Under the pieces are notes generated by a model. The model worked only from the letters and a program-made list of their open reading frames with translations, did not search any database and was not told the origin of the DNA. Position numbers and translations under genes: made by a program. From positions 1 through 64,000 of the forward strand of contig NZ_JMPI01000025.1 in assembly GCF_000735355.1 (NCBI RefSeq): a stretch of DNA of 64,000 nt. Direction: 5' to 3'. This DNA is from Buttiauxella agrestis ATCC 33320 (GTDB taxonomy: Bacteria > Pseudomonadota > Gammaproteobacteria > Enterobacterales > Enterobacteriaceae). Shown here in pieces: positions 1 through 7,258 of the stretch (its first letter is position 1; every line of letters begins with the position of its first letter).

Positions 1-1842
1 CGCGGATAAAATCGCCGGGCGCAGCAGCGGCAGCAGAATGTTGATAATGGTGCGCATCGACCCGGCACGCAGGCTCAACGAGGCCTCGTCGAGTGATTTG
101 TCGATTTGCCCAAGCCCGGCAATACCGGCACGAATCCCCACCGGTACGTTACGCATCACCATCGACATAATCACAATCGCCGCCGTTCCGGTCAGGTAAA
201 CCGGGGCGCTGTTAAATGCCAGGATATACGAAACGCCCGCCACGGTGCCTGGAACGGCAAAGCACAGCATGGTGGTGAACTCGATAGTCTTTTTGCCGCG
301 GAACTGCTGGCGCACCACAATCCAGGCGATCAACAAGCCGAAGAAAGCGGTGATGGGCGCGGCAATTCCGGCGTACAGCAGGGTGTCGAGCAGTGAAGGC
401 CATGCGCCATCGCTCATTCCCTGGCCAAACAGCTTGATGAAGTTATCGAAGGTCAGCGTGTAATCCACGCCCCAGTTGACGGTGAAACTGCCGTAGAAAA
501 TGCTGCCATAGAGCAGGGCGTTAAAGGCAATCCACACCGCTAATAACGCGACCACCGCCCACACCAGCGTCACAGGTAACGGCTGTACATCGCCACGGTT
601 GGATTTACCGGAAACGGTGACGTAGGAACGTTTTCCAATCCACATGTACTGGATGCAGAATACCAGCAGCGAGAACAGCAACAGGAACGCGCCTAGCGTG
701 CTGGCGGCCTGGTAATCAAGCTGCGAACCGGTGATGTAAAAGTAGATTTGCGTGGCGAGCACGTCGAAGTTGCCGCCTAACACCAGCGGGTTACTGAAGT
801 CCGCCAGCGATTGCACAATCACAATTAAAAAGGCGTTTGCCAGCGCCGGTTTCAGCAGCGGTAAAAACACCCCTTTGAACGTTTTCCAGCGCGTCGCACG
901 CAGGGTATAAGAGGCTTCTTCCAGCGACGGGTGAATAGTTTTAATCGCGCCGTCGAGGATCATAAAGGCCATCGGCGTGAAGGCCAGAACCTGCGCCAGC
1001 CAGATGCCGGTAAAACCGTACAGCCAGTTGGTGTTGGTCAGCCCGAACCAGTCCACCATCAACTCAGTCACATAACCCGAGCGCCCCATCATCAACGTGA
1101 CGCCCAGCCCGACCACAAATGGCGGCGTGACGATCGGCAGTATCGAGAAGATACGGCCAATAATCGCGCTGCGTTTGGCGATGCGAGTGGTGTAGATCGC
1201 CAGCACCAGACCGAAGAACGTACAGCCGATCCCCACCGCAATCGACAGCGCGATGGAGTTGATAATCACCTGAATGATATGCGCCTGGCTGAGTACCGCC
1301 ATAAACGCCAGCGGGGCAAATTCCCCGGCATCATTGGTAAACATCGGAATGAAAATGGCGACACTCGGCCAGACGATAAACACGCCAATCAGCGCCACAA
1401 TCGTCACCAGCGAACCAATCACAAAGCTGTCGCCACCCAGCCATTCGAGGCGGGTCAAGGCGAGTGTGATCACCATGCCGAGGGCGATAAACAGCACGAT
1501 AGTGGCGTAGCCCATACCGCGCTCGGTTATGGTTGCGCTGATGACCACAAACGCCATGCAAAACAATGCCCAACCGGCGTCAAAGTAGTGGCGCTGGCGC
1601 TTTTCTGGCCCCAGTTCATTGAACGGGCGCAGCAGCAACAGCGAAGGCAAAACGTACCACAGCAGGCTAATATTGATGCCCGACCAGCTATAAGCCGCGA
1701 TCAGTTCTTCGCGGGTCGATTCAAACAGGCCGTAATCCAGGCTCCAGCTTGGCAACAGGGCGAAAGCCAGCCAGCAAAGCGCCACCCACCAGAGAATAGC
1801 GTCCCGCAATCGCTGCGTACGCAAAAGTAAAGTTTCAGACAT
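1..1842 (-). CDS. afuB: AfuB-type double ABC permease (partial, 3' end off window)
   Basis: Inner-membrane permease with two binding-protein-dependent transport domains fused in one chain; 614 codons are present and the C-terminus lies outside the window. The frame is open from an ATG at 1842 (start MSETLLLRTQRL). Many hydrophobic helices are visible, and the EAA-type loop occurs twice: 'LEEASYTLRATRWKTFKGVFLP' territory in the first half and 'LDEASLSLRAGSMRTIINILLP' territory near the window edge. The gene follows the AfuA-type binding protein after a 65-bp spacer holding a hairpin. Automated annotation usually calls this family 'iron ABC permease'; next to uhpABC, hexose-phosphate uptake is the better call. 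The ATPase (afuC) should lie just outside the window. Confidence 0.85.
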   Translation of the reverse strand, partial: MSETLLLRTQRLRDAILWWVALCWLAFALLPSWSLDYGLFESTREELIAAYSWSGINISLLWYVLPSLLLLRPFNELGPEKRQRHYFDAGWALFCMAFVVISATITERGMGYATIVLFIALGMVITLALTRLEWLGGDSFVIGSLVTIVALIGVFIVWPSVAIFIPMFTNDAGEFAPLAFMAVLSQAHIIQVIINSIALSIAVGIGCTFFGLVLAIYTTRIAKRSAIIGRIFSILPIVTPPFVVGLGVTLMMGRSGYVTELMVDWFGLTNTNWLYGFTGIWLAQVLAFTPMAFMILDGAIKTIHPSLEEASYTLRATRWKTFKGVFLPLLKPALANAFLIVIVQSLADFSNPLVLGGNFDVLATQIYFYITGSQLDYQAASTLGAFLLLFSLLVFCIQYMWIGKRSYVTVSGKSNRGDVQPLPVTLVWAVVALLAVWIAFNALLYGSIFYGSFTVNWGVDYTLTFDNFIKLFGQGMSDGAWPSLLDTLLYAGIAAPITAFFGLLIAWIVVRQQFRGKKTIEFTTMLCFAVPGTVAGVSYILAFNSAPVYLTGTAAIVIMSMVMRNVPVGIRAGIAGLGQIDKSLDEASLSLRAGSMRTIINILLPLLRPAILSA

Positions 1843-1858
1843 AAGTGCCTCATCGGCC

Positions 1859-1901
1859 GAAAGAAAAAAGAGGAACAGGTGACGTGACAATGTCACCTGT
1901 T
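1859..1901 (-). terminator. Intercistronic hairpin with T tract between afuA and afuB
   Basis: Inverted repeat AACAGGTGAC (1874-1883) / GTCACCTGTT (1892-1901), a 10-bp stem with an 8-nt loop. Read on the minus strand it is followed by CCTCTTTTTTC, so it looks like an intrinsic terminator placed inside the operon. Such partial terminators after a binding-protein gene normally give more binding protein than permease, as between malE and malF. Partial read-through is inferred from the position. Confidence 0.7.
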
Positions 1902-1907
1902 GATGGG

Positions 1908-2939
1908 TTAGTTACCCATTTTCACTTCGCTAACCCATTTATTGATCAGCGCTTTACGCATGTCGGTCGCACCGTATTTATCCATGTCGTAGTTGATCAG
2001 TTTCAGGTCATCGAGCTTGAGCGACAGCGGGGAGCTTTCAGCCGTGGTGTTGGTCAGAATTTGGTAAGACTTGCCTTTTTTCCAGGAGAGTTCCTGCGCT
2101 TCTTTGGACAGCACCCAGTCAACGAACAGTTTGGCGTTGTCCATGTTGCGTGCGCCTTTCAGAATGCTGACACCGCCGATTTCATAGCCGGTGCCTTCGC
2201 ATGGGGAAATCAACTCCAGCGGCGCGCCGTTCTCTTTTTCCAGCGAGTAATCGTGCAGGAAGCCAATGCCGATGGCGGTTTCACCGCGGGCGGCGTTACG
2301 CGCCGGGGCGATACCCGATTTGGTGTACTGGGAAATATTGCCGTTGAGTTTTTTCAGGTAATCGAACGCCTGATCTTCGCCCCACAGTTGGGCAAATGTC
2401 GCCAGCGCGGTATAGGCGGTGCCTGAGCTTTGCGGGTCAGCAACCTGGATTTCGCCTTTATAGATTGGGTTGGTCAGATCTTTCCAGCACTTCGGCACCG
2501 GCAGGTTCTTCTCTTTCAGGCGCTGGGTGTTGACGCCAAAACCGAGAATGCCGATGTACACCGCCGAGGAATAGTTGCCTTTGCGTTTAGCCGGGTCCTG
2601 GAACTTCGGCATAATTTGCGCAAGATTGGCTGACTTGTACGGCTCCAGAAGATCCATTTCCCCCGCCTGAGATTGTGGGTCCAGCGTGCCGCCGTACCAC
2701 ACATCGGCCTGCGGGTTTTTCTTCTCGGCATCGACTTTCGCCAGCGTGCTGCCAGAACCGTTGCGGATAAACGAGGTTTTTACATCGTATTTTTCGCCGA
2801 AGGCTTTGGTTTCGGTTTCACACATTTCGTTGGTGGCGCTGCAATACACCACCAGACGGCCTTTGGCCTGCGCGGCACCGGACAGGGTAGCCAACGCCAC
2901 ACCCGCAGCAACCAGAGAAGAGAGCACGGTCAGTTTCAT
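1908..2939 (-). CDS. afuA: AfuA-type periplasmic binding protein (probable hexose phosphate)
   Basis: 343-residue periplasmic substrate-binding protein with a Sec signal peptide ending near AQA-KG (about residue 25). It belongs to the Fbp/AfuA cluster usually labelled Fe3+-binding, but the homologous AfuA of Actinobacillus pleuropneumoniae and Citrobacter rodentium was shown to bind hexose 6-phosphates, and in C. rodentium the locus also adjoins uhpABC. His229-Asp230 and Glu253 (precursor numbering) sit where I recall the sugar-contacting His, Asp and Glu of AfuA; this needs an alignment. The gene starts 9 bp after uhpC, so it is co-transcribed with the sensor genes. Substrate assignment is family knowledge plus context. 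Confidence 0.85.
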   Translation of the reverse strand: MKLTVLSSLVAAGVALATLSGAAQAKGRLVVYCSATNEMCETETKAFGEKYDVKTSFIRNGSGSTLAKVDAEKKNPQADVWYGGTLDPQSQAGEMDLLEPYKSANLAQIMPKFQDPAKRKGNYSSAVYIGILGFGVNTQRLKEKNLPVPKCWKDLTNPIYKGEIQVADPQSSGTAYTALATFAQLWGEDQAFDYLKKLNGNISQYTKSGIAPARNAARGETAIGIGFLHDYSLEKENGAPLELISPCEGTGYEIGGVSILKGARNMDNAKLFVDWVLSKEAQELSWKKGKSYQILTNTTAESSPLSLKLDDLKLINYDMDKYGATDMRKALINKWVSEVKMGN

Positions 2940-2948
2940 ATTATTATC

Positions 2949-4292
2949 CTATTTGTCCTGAGATAAAGGGTCCTGAGGTAAGGTCACTGCCGGGTCCATG
3001 GCACCAACACTCCTGTCTTGCGCGCTGATGCCCGCCATGAGCAGGGGCATCAGCAAAAATCCAATCAGTGCGGCGGCCACGGTTAATAACGCGAACATCC
3101 CGGACCAGCCGTAACGCTCAATCACTTGCGACAGCGGCCATCCCGCCAGTGCCGCACCCAGATAGGCAAATAAACCTAAGAATCCCGTGACGCTACCCGC
3201 CGCCTGTTTATGGCTACATTCCACGGCGGCAAGGCCAATCAACATCTGCGGGCCAAAGACAAAAAAGCCGATGGAAAAAAAGCACACCGCCAGCAGCGCG
3301 TAGTGGTGAACCGGCGATAACCACAGGGCGGCAACCGAGACAAACAGCCCGAGTGCGAACAGTAAAATCATCGGCCCGCGCTGGCCGCGAAACAGCAAAT
3401 CTGAACCCCATCCAGCAAACAGTGCGCCCAACAATCCACCCATTTCGAACAGCATCACCGTGGCGTTGGCGCTGAGTAAATTCACGCCGTGGCTTTCATA
3501 AAGCCAGATGTTGCCCCAGTCGTTGAGCGCGATACGAATCAGATAAACCAACACGTAACTCACGCCGAGTAGCCAGATCATCGGGTTTTGCAACACCGTG
3601 CTGCGAAACATTTGCCACTGCGGCATCGGCGGACTGAGCTGTTGCTGGCGCATTTCCAGCGGGTCATGTCGCCAGACGCCGACCGGGGGTAATCCCAACT
3701 CTTGCGGCGTGCCGGTTAAGCTGCGACACAGCCAAATGCCAATCACGATGCCGATGGCACCCGAAACAAACAACGACGCCTGCCAGCCGAACCACAGCGC
3801 CATCAGCGCGGAAATCAGCGGAACGGCAGCGCCACCGAGGTTAATAGAGGTATTCCAGCAGCCCCACCAGAAACCGCGTTCGTTACGCGAATACCAGTGC
3901 GTCAACAACCTCGCGCATGGCGGCCATCCCCAACCCTGGAAGAAGCCGTTCAAGGTCCAGATAATCAGCAACATCGGCAGGTTTGTGCCGAAGGCAAAAA
4001 GAATGTTCAGTACTCCGGTTGCCAGTAATCCCGCGCCCATAAACCAGCGAGCGCCCTGGCGGTCGTGCCACAATCCTGCTGCAAATTTCGACAGGCCGTA
4101 GGAGAGATAAAACAGCGTGCCTAATAAGCCGATATCGCCTTTACTTAACGCCAGATCGACCTGCATTGCCGGGAGCACGAAGCTGACGCTTTTGCGCGTC
4201 AGATAAAATGCGGCGTATCCCACGACCATCGACAGCAGCAAACGTGGGCGCCAGTAACGGTAATCACGACCGATAGTTTGCTCGGAAATCAT
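2949..4292 (-). CDS. uhpC: UhpC-type MFS hexose-phosphate sensor
   Basis: 447-residue major facilitator protein (E. coli UhpC about 440) with 12 hydrophobic segments and the organophosphate:phosphate antiporter signatures YWRPRLLLSMVVGYAAFYLTRK near the N-terminus and FFVFGPQMLIGLAAVECSHK in the second half, which match UhpC more closely than UhpT. UhpC binds external glucose 6-phosphate and activates the UhpB kinase. Start ATG at 4292 has a strong ribosome site (GGAGGGCGAGC). An 87-bp gap with a perfect palindrome separates it from uhpB; afuA follows 9 bp later. The C-terminal tail after about residue 420 is hydrophilic and a little longer than usual. It could also transport, but placement between uhpB and the ABC genes argues for sensing. 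Confidence 0.88.
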   Translation of the reverse strand: MISEQTIGRDYRYWRPRLLLSMVVGYAAFYLTRKSVSFVLPAMQVDLALSKGDIGLLGTLFYLSYGLSKFAAGLWHDRQGARWFMGAGLLATGVLNILFAFGTNLPMLLIIWTLNGFFQGWGWPPCARLLTHWYSRNERGFWWGCWNTSINLGGAAVPLISALMALWFGWQASLFVSGAIGIVIGIWLCRSLTGTPQELGLPPVGVWRHDPLEMRQQQLSPPMPQWQMFRSTVLQNPMIWLLGVSYVLVYLIRIALNDWGNIWLYESHGVNLLSANATVMLFEMGGLLGALFAGWGSDLLFRGQRGPMILLFALGLFVSVAALWLSPVHHYALLAVCFFSIGFFVFGPQMLIGLAAVECSHKQAAGSVTGFLGLFAYLGAALAGWPLSQVIERYGWSGMFALLTVAAALIGFLLMPLLMAGISAQDRSVGAMDPAVTLPQDPLSQDK

Positions 4293-4362
4293 GCTCGCCC
4301 TCCGGGTTGAAATGACTATAGAAAACGCTGAAAGAAAGGGGATGAGACAAGGTTTTAGCCAA

Positions 4363-4379
4363 CCAGGAATTATTCCTGG
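4363..4379. promoter_or_regulatory. Perfect palindrome upstream of uhpC (candidate UhpA site)
   Basis: CCAGGAAT-T-ATTCCTGG, two 8-bp arms around one base, directly beside the uhpB stop codon and about 70 bp upstream of the uhpC start. The uhpB-uhpC gap (87 bp) is the only sizeable break in uhpABC-afuAB before the afuA/afuB hairpin, so an inducible promoter for uhpC-afu could sit here. A two-fold symmetric site fits a dimeric NarL-type regulator such as UhpA. The assignment to UhpA is inferred. Confidence 0.4.
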
Positions 4380-5921
4380 TTATCCCTGTTTTTGTTCAAA
4401 AAGTGTGGGCAGGTTAACAATTACACGTGTACCGGACTGGCTTTCGAGCTGCAAATCTCCGCCTAAGGCGTGGATCCTCTCGGCAATTCCCTGCAAACCG
4501 TGGCCGTTATGGGTAGTGCCGCTAAAACCAATCCCATCGTCTTTGACTTCCAGGCGCACGCCTTGTGGTTGTTGAGTTAAAGAGATTTCAATCAGGCTGG
4601 CATCGGCGTGCTTGAAGATGTTGTTCAACAGTTCCTGCACCAGACGGTAGAGCGTAAACACCACCGGGTCGCTGGTCGGCTGGCCGGGTAAATCGTAGTG
4701 AAAACGGCAAGTAATTCCGCGCTCGGCAAAGGCGAACTCCTGCATCAAGTGATGCAGCGCTTTATCGAGAGAAATTTCGTCTAAAACCGGCGGGCGAAGC
4801 TGGCGCAACAGGTGGCGAGTCGAGTGGTGGATTCGTTGGGCAAGCTGGTTGATTTGCTCGGCGGCGAGTACCGTGGCATCGCCGCTGGCGGTGCGTTTCA
4901 CCAGCATCGACTGAATTTGAATCGCAGTAATATTCTGGCCAATTTCGTCGTGCAGCTCACGCGCCAGGTCTTTGCGCGTGTCCTCTTCGGTGTGCACCAG
5001 TTGTTCCATTAGCTCGCGCCGCGCCTGCAACTCAATCTCAAGGCGTTGGCGATAACGGTGCAGATTATTGGCTAGATGCTGCTGGCGGCTTATCGCAATC
5101 CCCAGCCCAATCCCCAAAAGCGCCTGCGTTGAAAGGAACAGTTCCATCTCCATCAGGCCGTTAAAGCCGCTGCCAATTTGCCGGGCGATGGTAATCATCA
5201 TGCTGCCGAGAAGGGCGGCCAGCACTCCGCCTTGCCAGCCAAATTTGTAGGCCATCACCACGTTAGGCAAAAACACCACAATCAACAACAGCCGCTCGAT
5301 TTCTGGCGACACTACCATTTGTGCGCCGACGCCGATAATAAAAAACAGGCTGCACCAGATGAGCAATGAAGTGCGAAGCGGCGGATTCGGCGTTTCCTGC
5401 GCCAGCAGGCTTTCCAGGTGTTGCTGACGCAGATATTCATAAATCAAATAGACGAAGGGCGTCAGTACCACGCCGCCGGTAAACGCCGCCAGCAGCGTTT
5501 GAGATGGAGTGCTCGAAAGAAAAGGTGTCAGCACTAATGTGTGCAGTAGCGCATCGCTGGTAATCGCCGCCATTAACAGTGAAAGTCGCTGCCAGTAAAG
5601 CGTGTAACGGTGCCAGTAATGTTGAACAACCAGAGCGGGGACGGCGCTGAGGAAAGGCGAGAGTAGCATTACCGGTTCGGTCATTAATTGCTGTTGCCAA
5701 AGCCCGCCGAGCAGGCCCAGCACCGGAATAAACAGCGCCGGCCAATAGCGGCGATGCAGCAGAATCAGCAGTGCCAGATGCACGCCTTGCGGTAGCAACA
5801 GCGTGGCTTGCTGACCGTTATCGGTGAGATAAAAACTGATCGTCCAGAGTGCAAGCCAGGTCAAACCCCAGGCGAAAACAATAAACAGCGATAACAGCAG
5901 ATGACGCCACAAACGAGACAT
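4380..5921 (-). CDS. uhpB: UhpB-type membrane sensor histidine kinase
   Basis: 513-residue kinase (E. coli UhpB 500). Residues 1 to about 285 form a multi-helix MASE1-type membrane domain; a HisKA_3 dimerisation helix follows with the phospho-accepting His324 in RELHDEIGQN, then a HATPase_c domain with the N/G boxes (VKDDGIGFSG and GHGLQGIAER). It phosphorylates UhpA when UhpC senses extracellular hexose phosphate. The start codon follows the uhpA stop with no spacer (5921/5922), indicating translational coupling. No frameshift or missing motif is seen. Confidence 0.93.
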   Translation of the reverse strand: MSRLWRHLLLSLFIVFAWGLTWLALWTISFYLTDNGQQATLLLPQGVHLALLILLHRRYWPALFIPVLGLLGGLWQQQLMTEPVMLLSPFLSAVPALVVQHYWHRYTLYWQRLSLLMAAITSDALLHTLVLTPFLSSTPSQTLLAAFTGGVVLTPFVYLIYEYLRQQHLESLLAQETPNPPLRTSLLIWCSLFFIIGVGAQMVVSPEIERLLLIVVFLPNVVMAYKFGWQGGVLAALLGSMMITIARQIGSGFNGLMEMELFLSTQALLGIGLGIAISRQQHLANNLHRYRQRLEIELQARRELMEQLVHTEEDTRKDLARELHDEIGQNITAIQIQSMLVKRTASGDATVLAAEQINQLAQRIHHSTRHLLRQLRPPVLDEISLDKALHHLMQEFAFAERGITCRFHYDLPGQPTSDPVVFTLYRLVQELLNNIFKHADASLIEISLTQQPQGVRLEVKDDGIGFSGTTHNGHGLQGIAERIHALGGDLQLESQSGTRVIVNLPTLFEQKQG

Positions 5922-6551
5922 TTAGTGCCCGGCTAACAGTTGGTGTTCGAGGGCAAAATGCACCAGGTCGATAGTGCTTTCGCATTGCAGTTTGCCGAGG
6001 ATATTAGCGCGATGAACATGCACTGTTTTGTGGCTCAGGTTGAGTTGCTCCGCGATGTGTTTCACGCTTTCGCCTTTGACCAGGAGATCGAAGACTTCAT
6101 GCTCGCGCGGCGTGAGAACTTCCAGCACTTTGGCGGGCTGGCCCGCATGGCGCAACGCTCGCAGGGCATCAGCACACAAATAATGCCCGCCCATCCCGAC
6201 GGTACGCACCGCCTGCACTAACTCTTCCGGGCCGCAGCGTTTGGTCAGATAACCGCTGGCCCCGGCGTCGAGCGCGCTTTGCACAAAGGCGGTGGTGTCA
6301 TAAATGCTCAGAATGATGGCGCGAAATCCTGGACGCTGCTGGCGCAGGCGTTTAAGCAAACTCAGCCCATTTTCGTCCGGCATCGCAACATCAAGCACCG
6401 CGACATCGGGCTGGTTTTTTATCAACGCAGGAAATGCTTCGGCGGCGCAGCTGTATTGGCCCACGATTTTGATATCGTTTTCAAGGCTGAGTAACTGCGC
6501 AAATCCAGAGCGCACCACCACATGGTCATCAACTAAAGCAACGGCAATCAT
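5922..6551 (-). CDS. uhpA: UhpA-type response regulator (NarL/FixJ family)
   Basis: Cytoplasmic response regulator with an N-terminal receiver domain and a C-terminal LuxR-type helix-turn-helix (LTPREHEVFDLLVKGESVKHIAEQLNLSHK region). The phosphoacceptor is the Asp of VLDVAMPDENG. I start at the ATG at 6551 (209 aa), which places this Asp at position 54 exactly as in E. coli UhpA; the open frame extends upstream only to a TTG at 6563. First gene of the uhpA-uhpB-uhpC-afuA-afuB transcription unit. UhpA normally activates uhpT; no uhpT is present here, so the ABC importer genes are the probable target. Confidence 0.92.
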   Translation of the reverse strand: MIAVALVDDHVVVRSGFAQLLSLENDIKIVGQYSCAAEAFPALIKNQPDVAVLDVAMPDENGLSLLKRLRQQRPGFRAIILSIYDTTAFVQSALDAGASGYLTKRCGPEELVQAVRTVGMGGHYLCADALRALRHAGQPAKVLEVLTPREHEVFDLLVKGESVKHIAEQLNLSHKTVHVHRANILGKLQCESTIDLVHFALEHQLLAGH

Positions 6552-6668
6552 CGTTCTGCTCAATAAGGGGAGTCTGGCGACATCATGCGTGTGAATCTAT
6601 TCCTTGCAATGGAGATGTAGGGAATATGTTACGGGGGTAACAGAAATGGGGGCATGTCTATGCCGAGA

Positions 6669-6943
6669 ACGGTGGTGTTCCGTTCACCTGAAGGTTATTC
6701 GATCCTTCATAAATCTGCGAACGGTGAACGTGCCAGGTGGATAACGACATCCCCCTGGCGACCCCGTCGTCCGGCAAATCAATCGCCGCAAGCGGTAAAC
6801 CTCTATTTTGCCTCCGTGTCCGGGTCGGTTGCGATTCGTTCCAGACGATCGCGCCCTCCAGCCGTTCCTGACGGCTGGACCCGGCCACCTGGAGTCAAAA
6901 TGGAGGCGATTGAAGCCGGAACCCAAGGTCAACGTCAAAACCG
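6669..6943 (+). ncRNA. Candidate structured RNA/DNA domain, left copy (strand uncertain)
   Basis: Helices visible in order: P1 CGTTCACC (6681-6688)/GGTGAACG (6723-6730); P2 GCCAGG (6732-6737)/CCTGGC (6754-6759); P3, a long-range closing helix CCGGC..TCAATCGC (6771-6786)/GCGATTGA..GCCGG (6906-6919); P4 6801-6815 with 6891-6905 (CTC-ATTTTG-CTCC type); P5 CCGGGTC (6820-6826)/GACCCGG (6878-6884); P6 GCGA-TCGT/ACGA-TCGC (6831-6852, one bulged base); P7 CCAGCCGT (6858-6865)/ACGGCTGG (6871-6878). Such nesting is typical of a structured RNA or a foldable single-stranded DNA. I recognise no known family. Which strand, if any, is transcribed cannot be told. Confidence 0.45.
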
Positions 6944-6959
6944 AAAGACCACACCGAGC

Positions 6960-7230
6960 TGGTTTTGACCTTGTCCCCGGCTTCAATCGCACCGTTTTTC
7001 ACCCTTCATTCGGGGTCACGTGGCCGGGAGCCACGTGAGAGAGCGATCGTCGGGAACGAGTCGCGAACGGCCGCGAATGTTGGGTGAAAAACGGTGTTTA
7101 CCGCGCAGCGGCGATTGATTTGCCGGGCGCCAGGATTGTCAAGGAGAGGGCGTTCTCTTCTTGACACGTTCACCGTGCACTGGAATTTATGGGATCGAAT
7201 AACGTTCTGGTGAACGGAAAATCACCACGT
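6960..7230 (-). ncRNA. Candidate structured RNA/DNA domain, right copy (strand uncertain)
   Basis: Minus-strand copy with the same helix order as the left copy: P1 (7167-7174/7209-7216); P2 GTCAAG/CTTGAC (7138-7143/7160-7165), differing from the left copy at two positions in each arm with pairing kept; P3 (7111-7126/6977-6990); P4 6991-7004 with 7082-7095, 14 perfect pairs of sequence unlike the left P4, extended by CATTCG/CGAATG (7007-7012/7074-7079); P6 with one bulged base at 7043-7064; P7 CACGTGG/CCACGTG (7017-7023/7031-7037), an entirely different stem at the equivalent place. Conservation of fold without conservation of stem sequence supports selection on structure. Confidence 0.45.
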
Positions 7231-7258
7231 CGATATAGATAGATCGCTTAACTGCCAG

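Larger units (their letters stand above)
6655..7242. repeat. Large imperfect inverted repeat of two diverged, identically folded copies
   Basis: The interval between uhpA and the next gene is dominated by a roughly 590-bp inverted repeat whose arms are related but diverged copies pointing at each other. Perfect cross-arm blocks: CCGGCAAATCAATCGCCGC at 6771-6789 versus 7108-7126; GCGATTGAAGCCGG at 6906-6919 versus 6977-6990; GCGGTAAAC at 6792-6800 versus 7096-7104; GACGATCGC at 6844-6852 versus 7043-7051; CGGTGAACGTG at 6722-6732 versus 7165-7175; TTATTCGATCC at 6695-6705 versus 7192-7202. The arms meet at GTCAAAACC (6934-6942)/GGTTTTGAC (6961-6969). Between blocks the sequence differs but local hairpins are kept by compensatory changes. 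No transposase or reverse transcriptase lies beside it, and no clear target duplication was found. ORFs across it exist on both strands only because it is palindromic. Confidence 0.85.

Noticed and set aside
931-1830. 299-codon plus-strand open frame
   Set aside because: It lies antisense to the AfuB-type permease, whose frame is open over the same stretch and encodes clear membrane helices and EAA loops; the antisense product is His/Gln/Arg-rich low-quality sequence.
1908-2939. Ferric-iron binding protein call for the AfuA-type gene
   Set aside because: The usual automated name, but the uhpABC linkage and the functional work on AfuA favour hexose phosphate; no Fur box or iron genes are near.
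6654-7038. Open frames of about 75-105 codons on both strands across the large inverted repeat
   Set aside because: They occur in mirror positions on both strands because the DNA is palindromic, are rich in Arg and Pro, show no family resemblance and coincide with conserved helices; structure explains the sequence better than coding.
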